Shown here: positions 10,528 through 17,977 of the stretch, in pieces
Layout of the letters: the number at the start of each line of letters is the position of its first letter
How positions within the stretch are numbered: the stretch's first letter is position 1
Source of the DNA: Verrucomicrobiaceae bacterium
GTDB taxonomy: Bacteria > Verrucomicrobiota > Verrucomicrobiia > Verrucomicrobiales > Akkermansiaceae
Assembly: GCA_027485615.1 (NCBI GenBank)
Contig: JAIXQS010000118.1
Coordinates: forward strand, 1 to 48,411
DNA: 48,411 bases
Reading direction: 5' to 3'
Notes under the pieces: model-generated
Seen by the model: only the letters and a program-made list of their open reading frames with translations
Told to the model about the DNA's origin: nothing
Database searches by the model: none
Translations under genes and position numbers: made by a program

Positions 10528-13074
10528 TTAAGGCCAAGGATGCCTCGGGTATCTTCCGGCGAGTTCCTTTTTCATCTGTGGGTAGCCGTTCGCCCAGAAA
10601 TTCGGGATGTCCTTGGTCATTTGCCAGGGGCGTTGGTTGGGCGCGAGGATGTGGACGAGCAGCGGCACCCTTCCGCCCGCGATGGTCGGCGTCGTGTTCG
10701 TGCCGACTAGCTGGACGAGCTTCGCGGAGAAAAACGGGTCGTGTTCCGGATCGTAGGTGACCTTCGGTGTATGGCCGGAGGCGAGGCGGATGCGTTCCGG
10801 GCAATGGGTATCTAACAGGTGGCGCTGGTGGGAGGATAGCCAATCGTTCAGGACGGGCCACACGGCGGCTTCCTTGATTTCCTTGTAGCTCACCGCCCCG
10901 TGGCAGATCTGGGAAACGGCGGCGATGCGGTCTTCCTCCGTCCATGTCGGCAAGCCCAGCTCCGGCATCCATTTCGAAATGCACGACAGACGGTGGGTGA
11001 ATTGCTCGACCTGCGCGTCCCAGTTTTTCAGAACGAGCTCGCCCGAAAGGACGCGCTTGGCGAGCATCTCCGCCGCAGCGTCGAGAGGGACGTTCTGATC
11101 CGTCTCTTTTGAGTCGAGAACCAGGTCGCGAAATTTCCGTTGTTGCAGCCGCACCACCCTTCTACGGGATTCATCGTAGCTCGCGCCGTCGGTGGACTCG
11201 ATCTCGTCGGGGAACACCTGCGCGATCCACGGCAGCTCGATGGCGGTGGCGAGGCGGAGGTGGGTGACGGTCTCGCGTGCCTCGACCTCGGTGATCTCGC
11301 AGGCGACGAAGGAGTCGGCTTTTCGCACGCACGATTGGTCGTCGAGCTTGCCCCGGCGGTTGCCGACGAGGCGGCAGGCGAGGTTGCCTTGGCTGAGGCG
11401 GATGGCGAGCTGGTCGGAGAAGGCGGCAAGGATGGATTTCGCGACTGCCTCGCGGTGGCTATGGAAGTCGATTTTCCGACCTCCCTCGCGGGGGAACAGT
11501 TTCAGCAGGCGGGTGAGGATCTGCGCGGTGTCGCGCGCGCCCCGTGCGTGGATGCCGAGGGCGGCGGTGCGGCGGGGATCGAAGCCCATGGCCTCGGCGG
11601 ATCCGAAGGCGCGGTATTCGCCAGCAAAGTCCGAGGGGTCGTCGGGGAAAATGAAATCCTTGCGGGAGTTTCCGGCGTTGCCTTTCGGGAAAATGCCTTC
11701 GCCTTGGACGACGGCGGCGATGAACGCGGTTTCCGGTAAGCAGCCGTTGTGAACGCCGGCGATGAGCAGGCGGGAGAAACGCGGCTCCAGCGGTAGCGCG
11801 GCCATTTCCCGGCCTGTGTCTGTTAGATTGCCGGCGGCATCGAGCGCGTGGAGGTCGCGGAGCAGGTGCTCGGCTTTTCCCAAGGCGGCATCGGTGGGCG
11901 CGTCGAGCCAGCGGAAATGGCGCGGATCGGATACACCCGCCGCCTTGAGCAGGAGGATGGCCTCGGAGAGATCGATGCGGTGCACCTCCGGCGTCTCGAA
12001 TTCCTCACGGCGGGCATGATCCGCTTGGCTCCACAGCCGCAGGCAACGGCCCGGTGCGGTGCGTCCGGCGCGACCCGCCCGCTGATCGGCGGCGGCGCGG
12101 GAAATTTTCCGGATGAGCAGGGTGTTGATGCCGCGGCGGGGATCGAAGGCGGACGCGCGGGCGAGGCCGGTATCGATGACGGTGCGGATGCCGGGGATGG
12201 TGAGAGAGGTTTCCGCGACGTTGGTGGAGACGATGATCCGGGGCTTTTCCGAAGGGCTGATCGCGCGTTCCTGATCGGCGGGGGGGAGTGCGGAGTAGAG
12301 TGGGAAAATGTCGTGGCCACGGCAGGCGGCGGAGTTTTCCAGCAACTCGATGGTGCGGCGGATCTCGTGGGTGCCTGGGAGGAAGACGAGGATGTTGCCG
12401 CAATCCGGCATCGTTAGCGCCTCACGAGTGAGCGCGGCGGCTTGTTCCCAGATGGGTGTTTCGCGTTGCGGGCCAGCCTGGCGGTGGTTCGTTGCGATTT
12501 TGTGTGGGCGGTGCAGAATTTCCACGGGAAACGTCCGTCCTCCGGCGCCGAGCTGCGTGACGGGAGCCATGTATCCCGCGAGAGGGCCAGTCTCCAACGT
12601 GGCCGACATCACGATCACGCGCAGGTCGGGCCGTTTCCCCTCCTGCAAGTCCAGGCAACGCGCCAGCGCGATGTCCACCGCGAGGCGGCGCTCGTGGAAC
12701 TCATCGAAAATCACCGCCGAAACCCCGGCGAGCCCGGGATCATCGTGCAACATGCGCTGGAAGACGCCATCGGTGACGTAGAGGATTTTCGTCTGCGCGG
12801 ATTGCTTGGAATCGAAACGCACCGCGTAGCCGACCTCCTGCCCGAGCGCCGTGCGCCGGTTCTTCGCCACAAATCCCGCGAGCAATCGCGCTGCCATACG
12901 CCTCGGCTCGATCACCACCACGCGCCCCGCGATCTCCGGAAGATCCGCCAGCATCCCCGGGACTTCCGTCGATTTCCCGGAGCCGGTCGGCGCGGTCAGC
13001 AACACGCGCGACCGCACCGCCGCCGAGGCGGCGTCACGGATCTCCCCGGCGATTTCATGGATGGGCAACAGCAC
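10528..13074 (-). CDS. hrpB: ATP-dependent RNA helicase HrpB
   Basis: This is an 848-residue DEAH-box-family helicase. Walker A is APTGSGKST at about 28-36, the DEFH box is at 124-127 (the DEAH variant usual in HrpB), and SAT is at 157-159. VSTNVAETSLTIPGI and DQRAGRAGRTAPG supply motifs V and VI. The C-terminal region, ending in GRYPRHPWP, matches the HrpB-specific domain, and the length is typical. HrpB proteins are widespread and their RNA substrates are poorly defined. The gene heads a two-gene unit with the alpha/beta hydrolase downstream. Confidence 0.93.
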   Translation of the reverse strand: MLLPIHEIAGEIRDAASAAVRSRVLLTAPTGSGKSTEVPGMLADLPEIAGRVVVIEPRRMAARLLAGFVAKNRRTALGQEVGYAVRFDSKQSAQTKILYVTDGVFQRMLHDDPGLAGVSAVIFDEFHERRLAVDIALARCLDLQEGKRPDLRVIVMSATLETGPLAGYMAPVTQLGAGGRTFPVEILHRPHKIATNHRQAGPQRETPIWEQAAALTREALTMPDCGNILVFLPGTHEIRRTIELLENSAACRGHDIFPLYSALPPADQERAISPSEKPRIIVSTNVAETSLTIPGIRTVIDTGLARASAFDPRRGINTLLIRKISRAAADQRAGRAGRTAPGRCLRLWSQADHARREEFETPEVHRIDLSEAILLLKAAGVSDPRHFRWLDAPTDAALGKAEHLLRDLHALDAAGNLTDTGREMAALPLEPRFSRLLIAGVHNGCLPETAFIAAVVQGEGIFPKGNAGNSRKDFIFPDDPSDFAGEYRAFGSAEAMGFDPRRTAALGIHARGARDTAQILTRLLKLFPREGGRKIDFHSHREAVAKSILAAFSDQLAIRLSQGNLACRLVGNRRGKLDDQSCVRKADSFVACEITEVEARETVTHLRLATAIELPWIAQVFPDEIESTDGASYDESRRRVVRLQQRKFRDLVLDSKETDQNVPLDAAAEMLAKRVLSGELVLKNWDAQVEQFTHRLSCISKWMPELGLPTWTEEDRIAAVSQICHGAVSYKEIKEAAVWPVLNDWLSSHQRHLLDTHCPERIRLASGHTPKVTYDPEHDPFFSAKLVQLVGTNTTPTIAGGRVPLLVHILAPNQRPWQMTKDIPNFWANGYPQMKKELAGRYPRHPWP

Positions 13075-13210
13075 ACTGCGAAGTTGGGGGAAAGGCGGGG
13101 AAGATGCAATCGTGGGGGAGAGGGGCGGCGCGAATCAAGTGTTCCGATGGAATTGCAAACGGTTTCAACTTGCCCTACCTATGGAGGCATAGATGGATCA
13201 CTAAGTTAGA

Positions 13211-13600
13211 ATGTAGCGGATATTTCTTCTTCTGCTTTTCGTTTCGATATGCGCAGGTGTGATTCTGTTTCTCACCACCTTCGACGAATCGGTTTCCTCG
13301 TCATACGCAACAAGGGCGGAGGCAGAGGCGGACGCTGTTTTCGAAAGGGGCTGGCTTCCCGGCATTGTTCCGGCGTCCGTTAAAGCCATTGAGATGTCCA
13401 ACGATCTCAATCTCAATATCTCAAACGGCGATTTCCGTTTTGATCCCCAGGAGCACGATGCGTTTGTGAGCCATCTATTGAGAAGTGCCTCTGACGACAA
13501 AAACGGACTCTCCGCTTACCGCTACGAAGATTGGATTTTCTGGATCAGCCGCGAAAAGGGCTACTGCAAGTTCCACATGAGGCTAATCCAAAACAAGTAG
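13211..13600 (+). pseudogene. Small signal-anchored protein with an amber codon at position 2
   Basis: The ATG at 13211 is followed at once by TAG (13214-13216). Downstream the same frame reads RIFLLLLFVSICAGVILFL, a textbook signal or anchor segment, then about 105 soluble residues to 13600. A single change from AAG to TAG would explain this, because MKRIFLLLLF is a normal leader. The only later standard start is GTG at 13259, which removes most of the hydrophobic segment. The soluble part (GWLPGIVPASVKAIEMSNDL, FRFDPQEHDAF) is unfamiliar to me. It may be a recent pseudogene, a gene starting at the GTG, or a base-call error. Confidence 0.55.
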
Positions 13601-13615
13601 TCGACATTCGCGAGA

Positions 13616-13750
13616 TCACGAATCACCCGGCACCGTCTCACCTGCCGGGCCGACGGCTTCTTCGGCGGGCGGTGGATCAATGATTTCGACGGGGGCTTTG
13701 TCGGGGGCGTCGGGGAGGCGGGAGGTGGCGAGCTTCGCCGGGGGTGAGGC
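13616..13750 (-). pseudogene. Detached 3' end of an efflux-adaptor gene, duplicate of the neighbouring copy
   Basis: This 135-bp stretch is a diverged copy of the 3' end of the HlyD-type gene at 14358-14494. The minus strand reads APDKAPVEIIDPPPAEEAV then GPAGETVPGDS and a stop, against APDKAPVQIIDPPPAEEAV then GPAGVPEPADS in the intact gene. A 2-bp deletion in the LTPGDWLA region shifts the frame. There is no start codon. The two copies flank the toxin-antitoxin genes as imperfect direct repeats. Confidence 0.8.
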
Positions 13751-13810
13751 TTGTCGATTGGCTCGAGAAAGTGCCGAAGCGAAAGCCGAAAAAGCGACAA
13801 GACAACTGTC
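13750..13810 (+). promoter_or_regulatory. Possible operator of the toxin-antitoxin pair
   Basis: Upstream of the antitoxin ATG there are inverted arms CTTGTCG (13750-13756) and CGACAAG (13795-13801) and a short palindrome GACA-AC-TGTC (13801-13810), 23 bp before the start. Antitoxins of this class usually repress their own promoter at such palindromes; binding here is inference. Confidence 0.35.
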
Positions 13811-13833
13811 CGAAAAGCGTTTAGCCTGTCGGC

Positions 13834-14055
13834 ATGGTAACGATTGCCAAGATTATGAATGAAGTTCTGGAACTTCCCAGAAATGATCGTTCCTACCTTG
13901 CCTTGAAGCTCATCGAAAGCCTTGATGAGGAGGAAGAGCTTTCGCAGGAATGGAAGGAGGAAATTGGCAAACGTGTTGCCCGTCGTGAGTCCGGGGAGAC
14001 CAGCCAAATCAGCCAAGACGATCTGCATCGCGACATCGAAAAAATACTGGCGTGA
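13834..14055 (+). CDS. Antitoxin, addiction-module protein (Unstab_antitox type)
   Basis: The 73-residue acidic protein (MVTIAKIMNEVLELPRNDRS, ALKLIESLDEEEELSQEW) matches the small antitoxins that pair with RelE/ParE-type toxins and carry the conserved LPxxxRxxLAxxLxxSLD pattern. It is followed by the toxin with a 4-bp GTGA overlap, giving translational coupling. It should neutralise the toxin and, with it, repress the promoter. The pair sits between two copies of an efflux-gene 3' end, which points to insertion or duplication. Confidence 0.88.
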   Translation: MVTIAKIMNEVLELPRNDRSYLALKLIESLDEEEELSQEWKEEIGKRVARRESGETSQISQDDLHRDIEKILA

Positions 14056-14354
14056 TTCGTCTGGTCTATCTTCCCGAGGCGCGGTTCGAAGTCCTCGAAG
14101 CAGTCACCTATTACCATTCTTGTCAGGATGGCCTCGCTGCTGATTTCTACCGCCAGTTTCAAAAAGCGGAGCGTGAAATCATCGAATGGCCGGAGTTTTG
14201 GAAGCAGGTTGGGGATGGTTACCGCCGCAAAAATCTTGAACGCTTTCCTTATGCGATCATTTACCATCTGCTTCCCGAAGGTGTCGTTGAGGTCGTAGCG
14301 GTGATCCACCAAATGCGGAAACCGGGTTATTGGAAAGGACGGGAAGGCAGCTAA
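14052..14354 (+). CDS. RelE/ParE-family toxin
   Basis: The 100-residue protein starts at GTG 14052 inside the antitoxin stop. The fold signature of the RelE/ParE superfamily is visible: LPEARFEVLEAVTYYHSCQ near the start, then a core containing YRRKNLERFPYAIIYHLL and the C-terminal strand VVEVVAVIHQMRKPGYWKGR. The pattern is nearer to ParE-like plasmid-stabilisation toxins (gyrase targets) than to mRNA-cleaving RelE, but the target cannot be assigned from sequence. The stop lies 3 bp from the convergent efflux-adaptor gene. Confidence 0.88.
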   Translation: MIRLVYLPEARFEVLEAVTYYHSCQDGLAADFYRQFQKAEREIIEWPEFWKQVGDGYRRKNLERFPYAIIYHLLPEGVVEVVAVIHQMRKPGYWKGREGS

Positions 14355-14357
14355 CCG

Positions 14358-15572
14358 TTACGAATCCGCGGGTTCAGGCACGCCTGCCGGGCCGACGGCT
14401 TCTTCGGCTGGCGGTGGATCGATGATTTGGACAGGGGCTTTGTCCGGGGCGTAAGGCAGTCGGGAGGTGGCGAGCCAGTCGCCGGGGGTGAGGCCGTTTT
14501 TCACGATGACGACCTCGGCGTTCGACCAGACGGGGGTGATGTCGGTTTTGGAGATTTTCGGATCGTCCTTCTCGATGAGGAAGATGCGGTTGATGTCGCG
14601 CATGGCGGTGCGGGGAATGACGAAGACGTCATCGAGAGTGATGCCCTCGATCTTGGCGCGGAGGGGCTGGCCGATGCGGAGCTGGGGCAGGTCGGAGCCG
14701 AGGCTGAAGGGATCCTCGATGCGGGCGATGGCGAAAAGCTCGCGGGAGGTGGGGTCGAGGGTGCCTTCCGTGCGGACGATGCGGGCTTTCCACTGGTGGC
14801 TGGCGGGCTGGGCGGGATCGGCGAGGGCGTCGGTGAGCACGACATCCACGGGGGCGTCGCCTTCCTCCTCGGGAAGTTTCACGAAGGGGAGCTGGGATGG
14901 GGATAACGGTAGGCGGATCTCGGCGGTGGCGCTGCCGAAAATCTCGCCGAGAGGGGTTTGTGCGCCGACCGCCTGGCCGACGCCGACCATGCGGGCTTTC
15001 ACGCGGCCATCGAAGGGGGCGCGGACTTTGGCACGGTCGAGGTTGCGCTGGGATTGCTCAAGATCGGCCTGCGCGGCGCTGACGTTTGCCTCCGCTTCGC
15101 GCAGCTGCGGAACCCGAAGCACGAGAGGGGATGGTTCCTCCACATAGCCGATGTCTTGCCAATTGAGCCGCGCCTGCTTCGCGCGCGCCTGCTCCTGGGT
15201 CAGCGCGGCCTCGGCGCGGGCGAGCCGCGATTCGGAGGCGAAGACGGCGGTCTTGAGGTCGGCGGGATCGAGTTCGAGGAGGACATCACCCTTTTTGAAA
15301 AACGCGCCATCCTCGAAGGTCGGCTGGATGGCCATGACCGTGCCCGAGACGAGCGGGGTGATGGTCGTCTCCTGCTGGGCACGGACGGCTCCCTGTGAGT
15401 CGATGACGATGCCGTAGGAGGTTGGGTTGAGGACTGTTTTTTCGGTCTTGAGCCGCTGCGGCGGGCTTTGCCGGGGCTTCGGCGGTTCGATCGGTGTTCC
15501 CAGCCATTTCCACGCGACAAGACCCGCAATGAGGATCACGGCGGGGATCAGGGCGCGGACGAAAAGCTTCAT
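14358..15572 (-). CDS. HlyD/RND-type efflux periplasmic adaptor subunit
   Basis: This is a 404-residue membrane-fusion protein that would link an inner-membrane pump to an outer-membrane channel. It has one N-terminal membrane anchor (MKLFVRALIPAVILIAGLVA). The first half-lipoyl segment (GTVMAIQPTFEDGAFFKKGD) is followed by a coiled-coil hairpin rich in Ala, Glu and Gln (about 110-175), then the second lipoyl half (APFDGRVKARMVGVGQAVG) and a beta barrel. The C-terminus is a proline/acidic tail (IDPPPAEEAVGPAGVPEPAD). I prefer the ATG at 15572 over one 13 codons upstream. No pump gene is adjacent, so the partner is unknown. Its 3' end is duplicated at 13616-13750. Confidence 0.88.
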   Translation of the reverse strand: MKLFVRALIPAVILIAGLVAWKWLGTPIEPPKPRQSPPQRLKTEKTVLNPTSYGIVIDSQGAVRAQQETTITPLVSGTVMAIQPTFEDGAFFKKGDVLLELDPADLKTAVFASESRLARAEAALTQEQARAKQARLNWQDIGYVEEPSPLVLRVPQLREAEANVSAAQADLEQSQRNLDRAKVRAPFDGRVKARMVGVGQAVGAQTPLGEIFGSATAEIRLPLSPSQLPFVKLPEEEGDAPVDVVLTDALADPAQPASHQWKARIVRTEGTLDPTSRELFAIARIEDPFSLGSDLPQLRIGQPLRAKIEGITLDDVFVIPRTAMRDINRIFLIEKDDPKISKTDITPVWSNAEVVIVKNGLTPGDWLATSRLPYAPDKAPVQIIDPPPAEEAVGPAGVPEPADS

Positions 15573-15688
15573 GAGGCGGCGGAATGTCGTCTGAAAATCG
15601 GGAATAACCAACTACGAATACGCGGCGGGGGAAATTGCAGGGGTTGTGGAAACTGGAGGTTTTGGATCGGCTGGATTCGGAAGGTTTG

Positions 15689-15850
15689 TGTAAGGGAACC
15701 CATTTTCAGCGGTGAAAAATAGCGGAGGACGCAAGCCCTTGGGGTGAGCGACCTCCCTAGTAGTCAGGTGAAGGGGATTCCGCTCCTTCGATCAACTGAG
15801 CATGGCCGATGAGTCGATCAAGGGCGACCATCATGCCCTTCCGGTCTGAT
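15689..15850 (-). mobile_element. Probable remnant of an IS21-family right end with istB 3' tail
   Basis: On the minus strand a short frame reads GMMVALDRLIGHAQLIEGAE and ends at a TAG (15757-15759), resembling the last residues of IstB helper ATPases (DRLxHHxxxxE pattern). Beyond it lies a non-coding stretch ending in TGTAAGGGAACCC at 15689, like an IS21 terminal repeat beginning with TG. No istA and no other istB sequence remain. This remnant fills much of the 400-bp gap between the adaptor gene and tRNA-Thr. Confidence 0.45.
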
Positions 15851-15945
15851 CCCGAACATTACCAAAAAATTCAAATTGCATACCTTCCAACTCCTGATAA
15901 CGCTCCCGCACCCGAACGGAATTCATATGGAACATGGAGTCCGGT

Positions 15946-15961
15946 GTCGTGAAAACACGAC
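15946..15961. promoter_or_regulatory. Small perfect hairpin upstream of tRNA-Thr
   Basis: GTCGTG-AAAA-CACGAC forms a perfect 6-bp stem with a 4-nt loop, 13 nt before the tRNA. Its role is unknown; a leader hairpin or an end left by a mobile element are both possible. I saw no convincing sigma-70 promoter in the remaining gap. Confidence 0.3.
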
Positions 15962-15974
15962 GTGCATGTCACAT

Positions 15975-16049
15975 GCCGCTGTAGCTCAGGGGTAGAGCAG
16001 CTCATTCGTAATGAGCAGGTCGTCGGTTCGAATCCGACCAGCGGCTCCA
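15975..16049 (+). tRNA. tRNA-Thr (anticodon CGT), CCA encoded
   Basis: The 75-nt gene folds fully. The acceptor stem is GCCGCTG/CAGCGGC, the D arm has GCTC/GAGC, and the anticodon stem GCTCA/TGAGC encloses loop TTCGTAA with anticodon CGT (reads ACG, threonine). The T arm is GTCGG-TTCGAAT-CCGAC, with a T discriminator and an encoded CCA. The 3' part from the anticodon loop onward is repeated exactly at 17914-17956, so this gene is the attachment site of a small integrated element. Confidence 0.97.
16005..16047 (+). repeat. att-type direct repeat, copy 1 (inside tRNA-Thr)
   Basis: This 43-bp stretch from the anticodon loop to the second-last base is identical to 17914-17956. The flanking bases differ (A before and C after here; T before and T after there). 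An intact tRNA followed by a 3' partial copy is the usual footprint of site-specific integration into a tRNA gene. Confidence 0.88.
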
Positions 16050-16127
16050 CTTTTCCTTTGTTTTAAAGGGATTCCGCGATTCCTGTTTTGAGTCGCTTCG
16101 AGTCAAAAATGAACTGCGTTTTTGTGC

Positions 16128-17156
16128 TCAATCCAACAGCTTTTCGAGGTCGGTCATGAGGGCGCTGACCAAGGATTTGCCCCGCAAGCCGGGTTTGGCT
16201 TCCAAGGTGTGGACGCGCCCCGACTGTGCCAGTGCGGCGGCGCACTCGTTAAGGGTGTCGCGAAGTTTTGCGGCTTGGAAGTGTTCGGAGGTTTCATCGA
16301 AGCCGGGCTTGCCGATGGTTTCGGCGAAGCGGGTGACGACGGAGAAGAGGGGCATCCACTCGATCCACTCGGGGTATTCGTTTTCGTCGGTGGCCGGGCA
16401 GAGCAGTGTCTGCCACCGTTGGCGGTGGGGGACCGAGAAGTGCTTCTCCCTGCCGATGCGTATCGAGGACACCTGACCGGACTCCGTCATCTCGTTGAGG
16501 ATTTGCTGGATGGATTTGGAGAAGTATCCGGTGGAGCGTGCGATGGCGGCGGGGTGACCGGATTCATGGGTCAACAGCCAGCCCATGATTTCCGCACGAG
16601 CGTTCACGCCCAGGAGGGCGCGCAAGGTGAAGGTCAGGTTCTGGGGGCTTTCGGAATCGGGAGTTTGGCTCATCCCGCGGAGTTCGAGCGGCCCGCGCAG
16701 CAGCCCATGCTTCGCAAAGACGGGATCTGTTTTTTTGGGTTTTGTGGCGGGCTTGCCGTCGATGCTCGTGAAGAAGGCTTCCGGTTTGGATGTTGGATTC
16801 GCTTCTTCCATGAGGACGCGCCACTTGCGATGTGCCACGTTGCCTGCGAGCACCTCGGCGATGGCGGCGAGCACGCGGGTGTCGGCAACGCCCGGCCAGT
16901 TTTTGTGGAGTCCCTGCAGGCGTTGCACGCTGATACGGTTGCCGAATTTCATCAACCAGTCGATGGACTCGTCCATCAGGCGGGAGTCGTAGCGGCCATA
17001 GCGGGTGGTGGCCAGGATGAGGGCCTCGGGGTCGATGATGCGCTTGTCATCAGGGCGTGCGTATCCGGCCACACCGATGGAGGACCATTGGTGCCAGAGC
17101 TGATCGACCATTCGCTGGTTGAGCTGGCTAAGAGAATGCTGGAATGAGGTCGTCAT
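16128..17156 (-). CDS. Winged-helix protein paired with a nucleotidyltransferase
   Basis: I do not recognise the full-length family. The 342-residue protein is soluble and mostly helical. A winged helix-turn-helix is likely at about 183-245 (VNARAEIMGWLLTHESGHPA, then STGYFSKSIQQILNEMTES and a wing GREKHFSVPHRQRW). The N-terminal 110 residues (DPEALILATTRYGRYDSRLM, NRISVQRLQGL) form a second helical domain. It overlaps the upstream nucleotidyltransferase gene by 29 bp, so the two are translationally linked. By analogy with AbiEi/AbiEii-like pairs it could be a DNA-binding antitoxin or regulator, but its length and layout differ from AbiEi. Both genes lie inside the tRNA-Thr islet. Confidence 0.72.
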   Translation of the reverse strand: MTTSFQHSLSQLNQRMVDQLWHQWSSIGVAGYARPDDKRIIDPEALILATTRYGRYDSRLMDESIDWLMKFGNRISVQRLQGLHKNWPGVADTRVLAAIAEVLAGNVAHRKWRVLMEEANPTSKPEAFFTSIDGKPATKPKKTDPVFAKHGLLRGPLELRGMSQTPDSESPQNLTFTLRALLGVNARAEIMGWLLTHESGHPAAIARSTGYFSKSIQQILNEMTESGQVSSIRIGREKHFSVPHRQRWQTLLCPATDENEYPEWIEWMPLFSVVTRFAETIGKPGFDETSEHFQAAKLRDTLNECAAALAQSGRVHTLEAKPGLRGKSLVSALMTDLEKLLD

Positions 17157-17718
17157 GTCCTAGTTCCTGGAGCAGGGGGTGAAGTTTGGGATGGGTGGTG
17201 GTGCCGAGAAGGTGTTGGAGGATCCAACGGAGGGATTCCTCGGTTTCTGTGGCGGTGGGTTTGAGATTCAAGAGGTCCTCTATGTCGCGGCGCTGGTCGC
17301 GGTCGAGAGCAGCGCTGAGTTTGAGCAGGATGAGATCGGGGCGGCCGATGAAGCTGACCTTGAGGATTTGGCCGTACTCGCGTGTGTCGAGGTCCTGCCA
17401 GAAGCTGGTGGGAAGGAGAGAGAGGTCGAAGCCGTGCAGGGAGGCGGCTCCGTTGAGCCAATCCGTATTGAGGCGCAGTTCCGTGGCGACCTTGGCGGCG
17501 GCTTGCTTCATCGGCTCTGGCAGCGGATAGGCGCTGATGACATTGCCTTCCCACTCGCGTAGTGCCATGACATCGACGTCCTTGGTGGGGCGGTTGCTGA
17601 GGCGTTGCGCCAACAACGCGCTGCCGCCACCCACCACCAGCCAGACGGGTGCGGAGGATCCGTCGGCGAGAAATTCACCGAGCAGATGGAGTGCTTTGTT
17701 GAGGTCGTCCTCGTTCAT
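17128..17718 (-). CDS. Nucleotidyltransferase of the DUF6036/AbiEii-like type
   Basis: The 196-residue protein has the nucleotidyltransferase signature VVGGGSALLAQRLSNRPTKD followed by VDVM: G31-G32-S33 and the metal-binding pair D47 and D49. The later stretch RPDLILLKLSAALDRDQRRD then IEDLL resembles the third carboxylate and the following helix in DUF6036/AbiEii-like proteins. Such enzymes act as toxins or defence effectors that modify tRNA or proteins with nucleotides, but the substrate here is not known. The partner winged-helix gene begins inside its 3' end. Integration in a tRNA gene fits a mobile toxin-antitoxin or defence role, which is inference. Confidence 0.78.
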   Translation of the reverse strand: MNEDDLNKALHLLGEFLADGSSAPVWLVVGGGSALLAQRLSNRPTKDVDVMALREWEGNVISAYPLPEPMKQAAAKVATELRLNTDWLNGAASLHGFDLSLLPTSFWQDLDTREYGQILKVSFIGRPDLILLKLSAALDRDQRRDIEDLLNLKPTATETEESLRWILQHLLGTTTHPKLHPLLQELGHDDLIPAFS

Positions 17719-17781
17719 GGGAATACTGTTTACCCATCCGATAAGGACGTTTCAACAATATTCTAAAAATGCCCTAGGAAT

Positions 17782-17805
17782 GCTCATTTATAGTGAGCAG
17801 GTCGT
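17782..17805 (+). repeat. Degenerate third att-like core
   Basis: GCTCATT and TGAGCAGGTCGT match the tRNA-Thr anticodon arm exactly on both sides, but the five bases between are TATAG instead of CGTAA. Arms kept with a changed centre look like a recombinase core site with a different crossover sequence. It lies in the AT-rich 195-bp tail of the islet, which holds no gene. Confidence 0.6.
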
Positions 17806-17913
17806 GATTTTTTACTCACCTCATTCACCTAAAAACTGATTGGAATGCGTGTAATGGGCAAAATGCTCGGAAAATAGCCATTGATGATCAATGAGTTACG
17901 ATAAAATATTCGT

Positions 17914-17956
17914 TTCGTAATGAGCAGGTCGTCGGTTCGAATCCGACCAGCGGCTC
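17914..17956 (+). repeat. att-type direct repeat, copy 2 (distal islet boundary)
   Basis: This is an exact 43-bp copy of the tRNA-Thr 3' part. It lacks the acceptor 5' strand and D arm and has TGG in place of CCA after it, so it is not a tRNA gene. It marks the far end of a roughly 1.9-kb insertion. Confidence 0.88.
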
Positions 17957-17977
17957 TGGCGTATTTTTTCAGAAAAA

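Noticed and set aside
13561..14028. A 155-codon minus-strand frame across the antitoxin gene
   Set aside because: It is antisense to the well-supported antitoxin and includes the frameshifted efflux-gene tail in the wrong frame.
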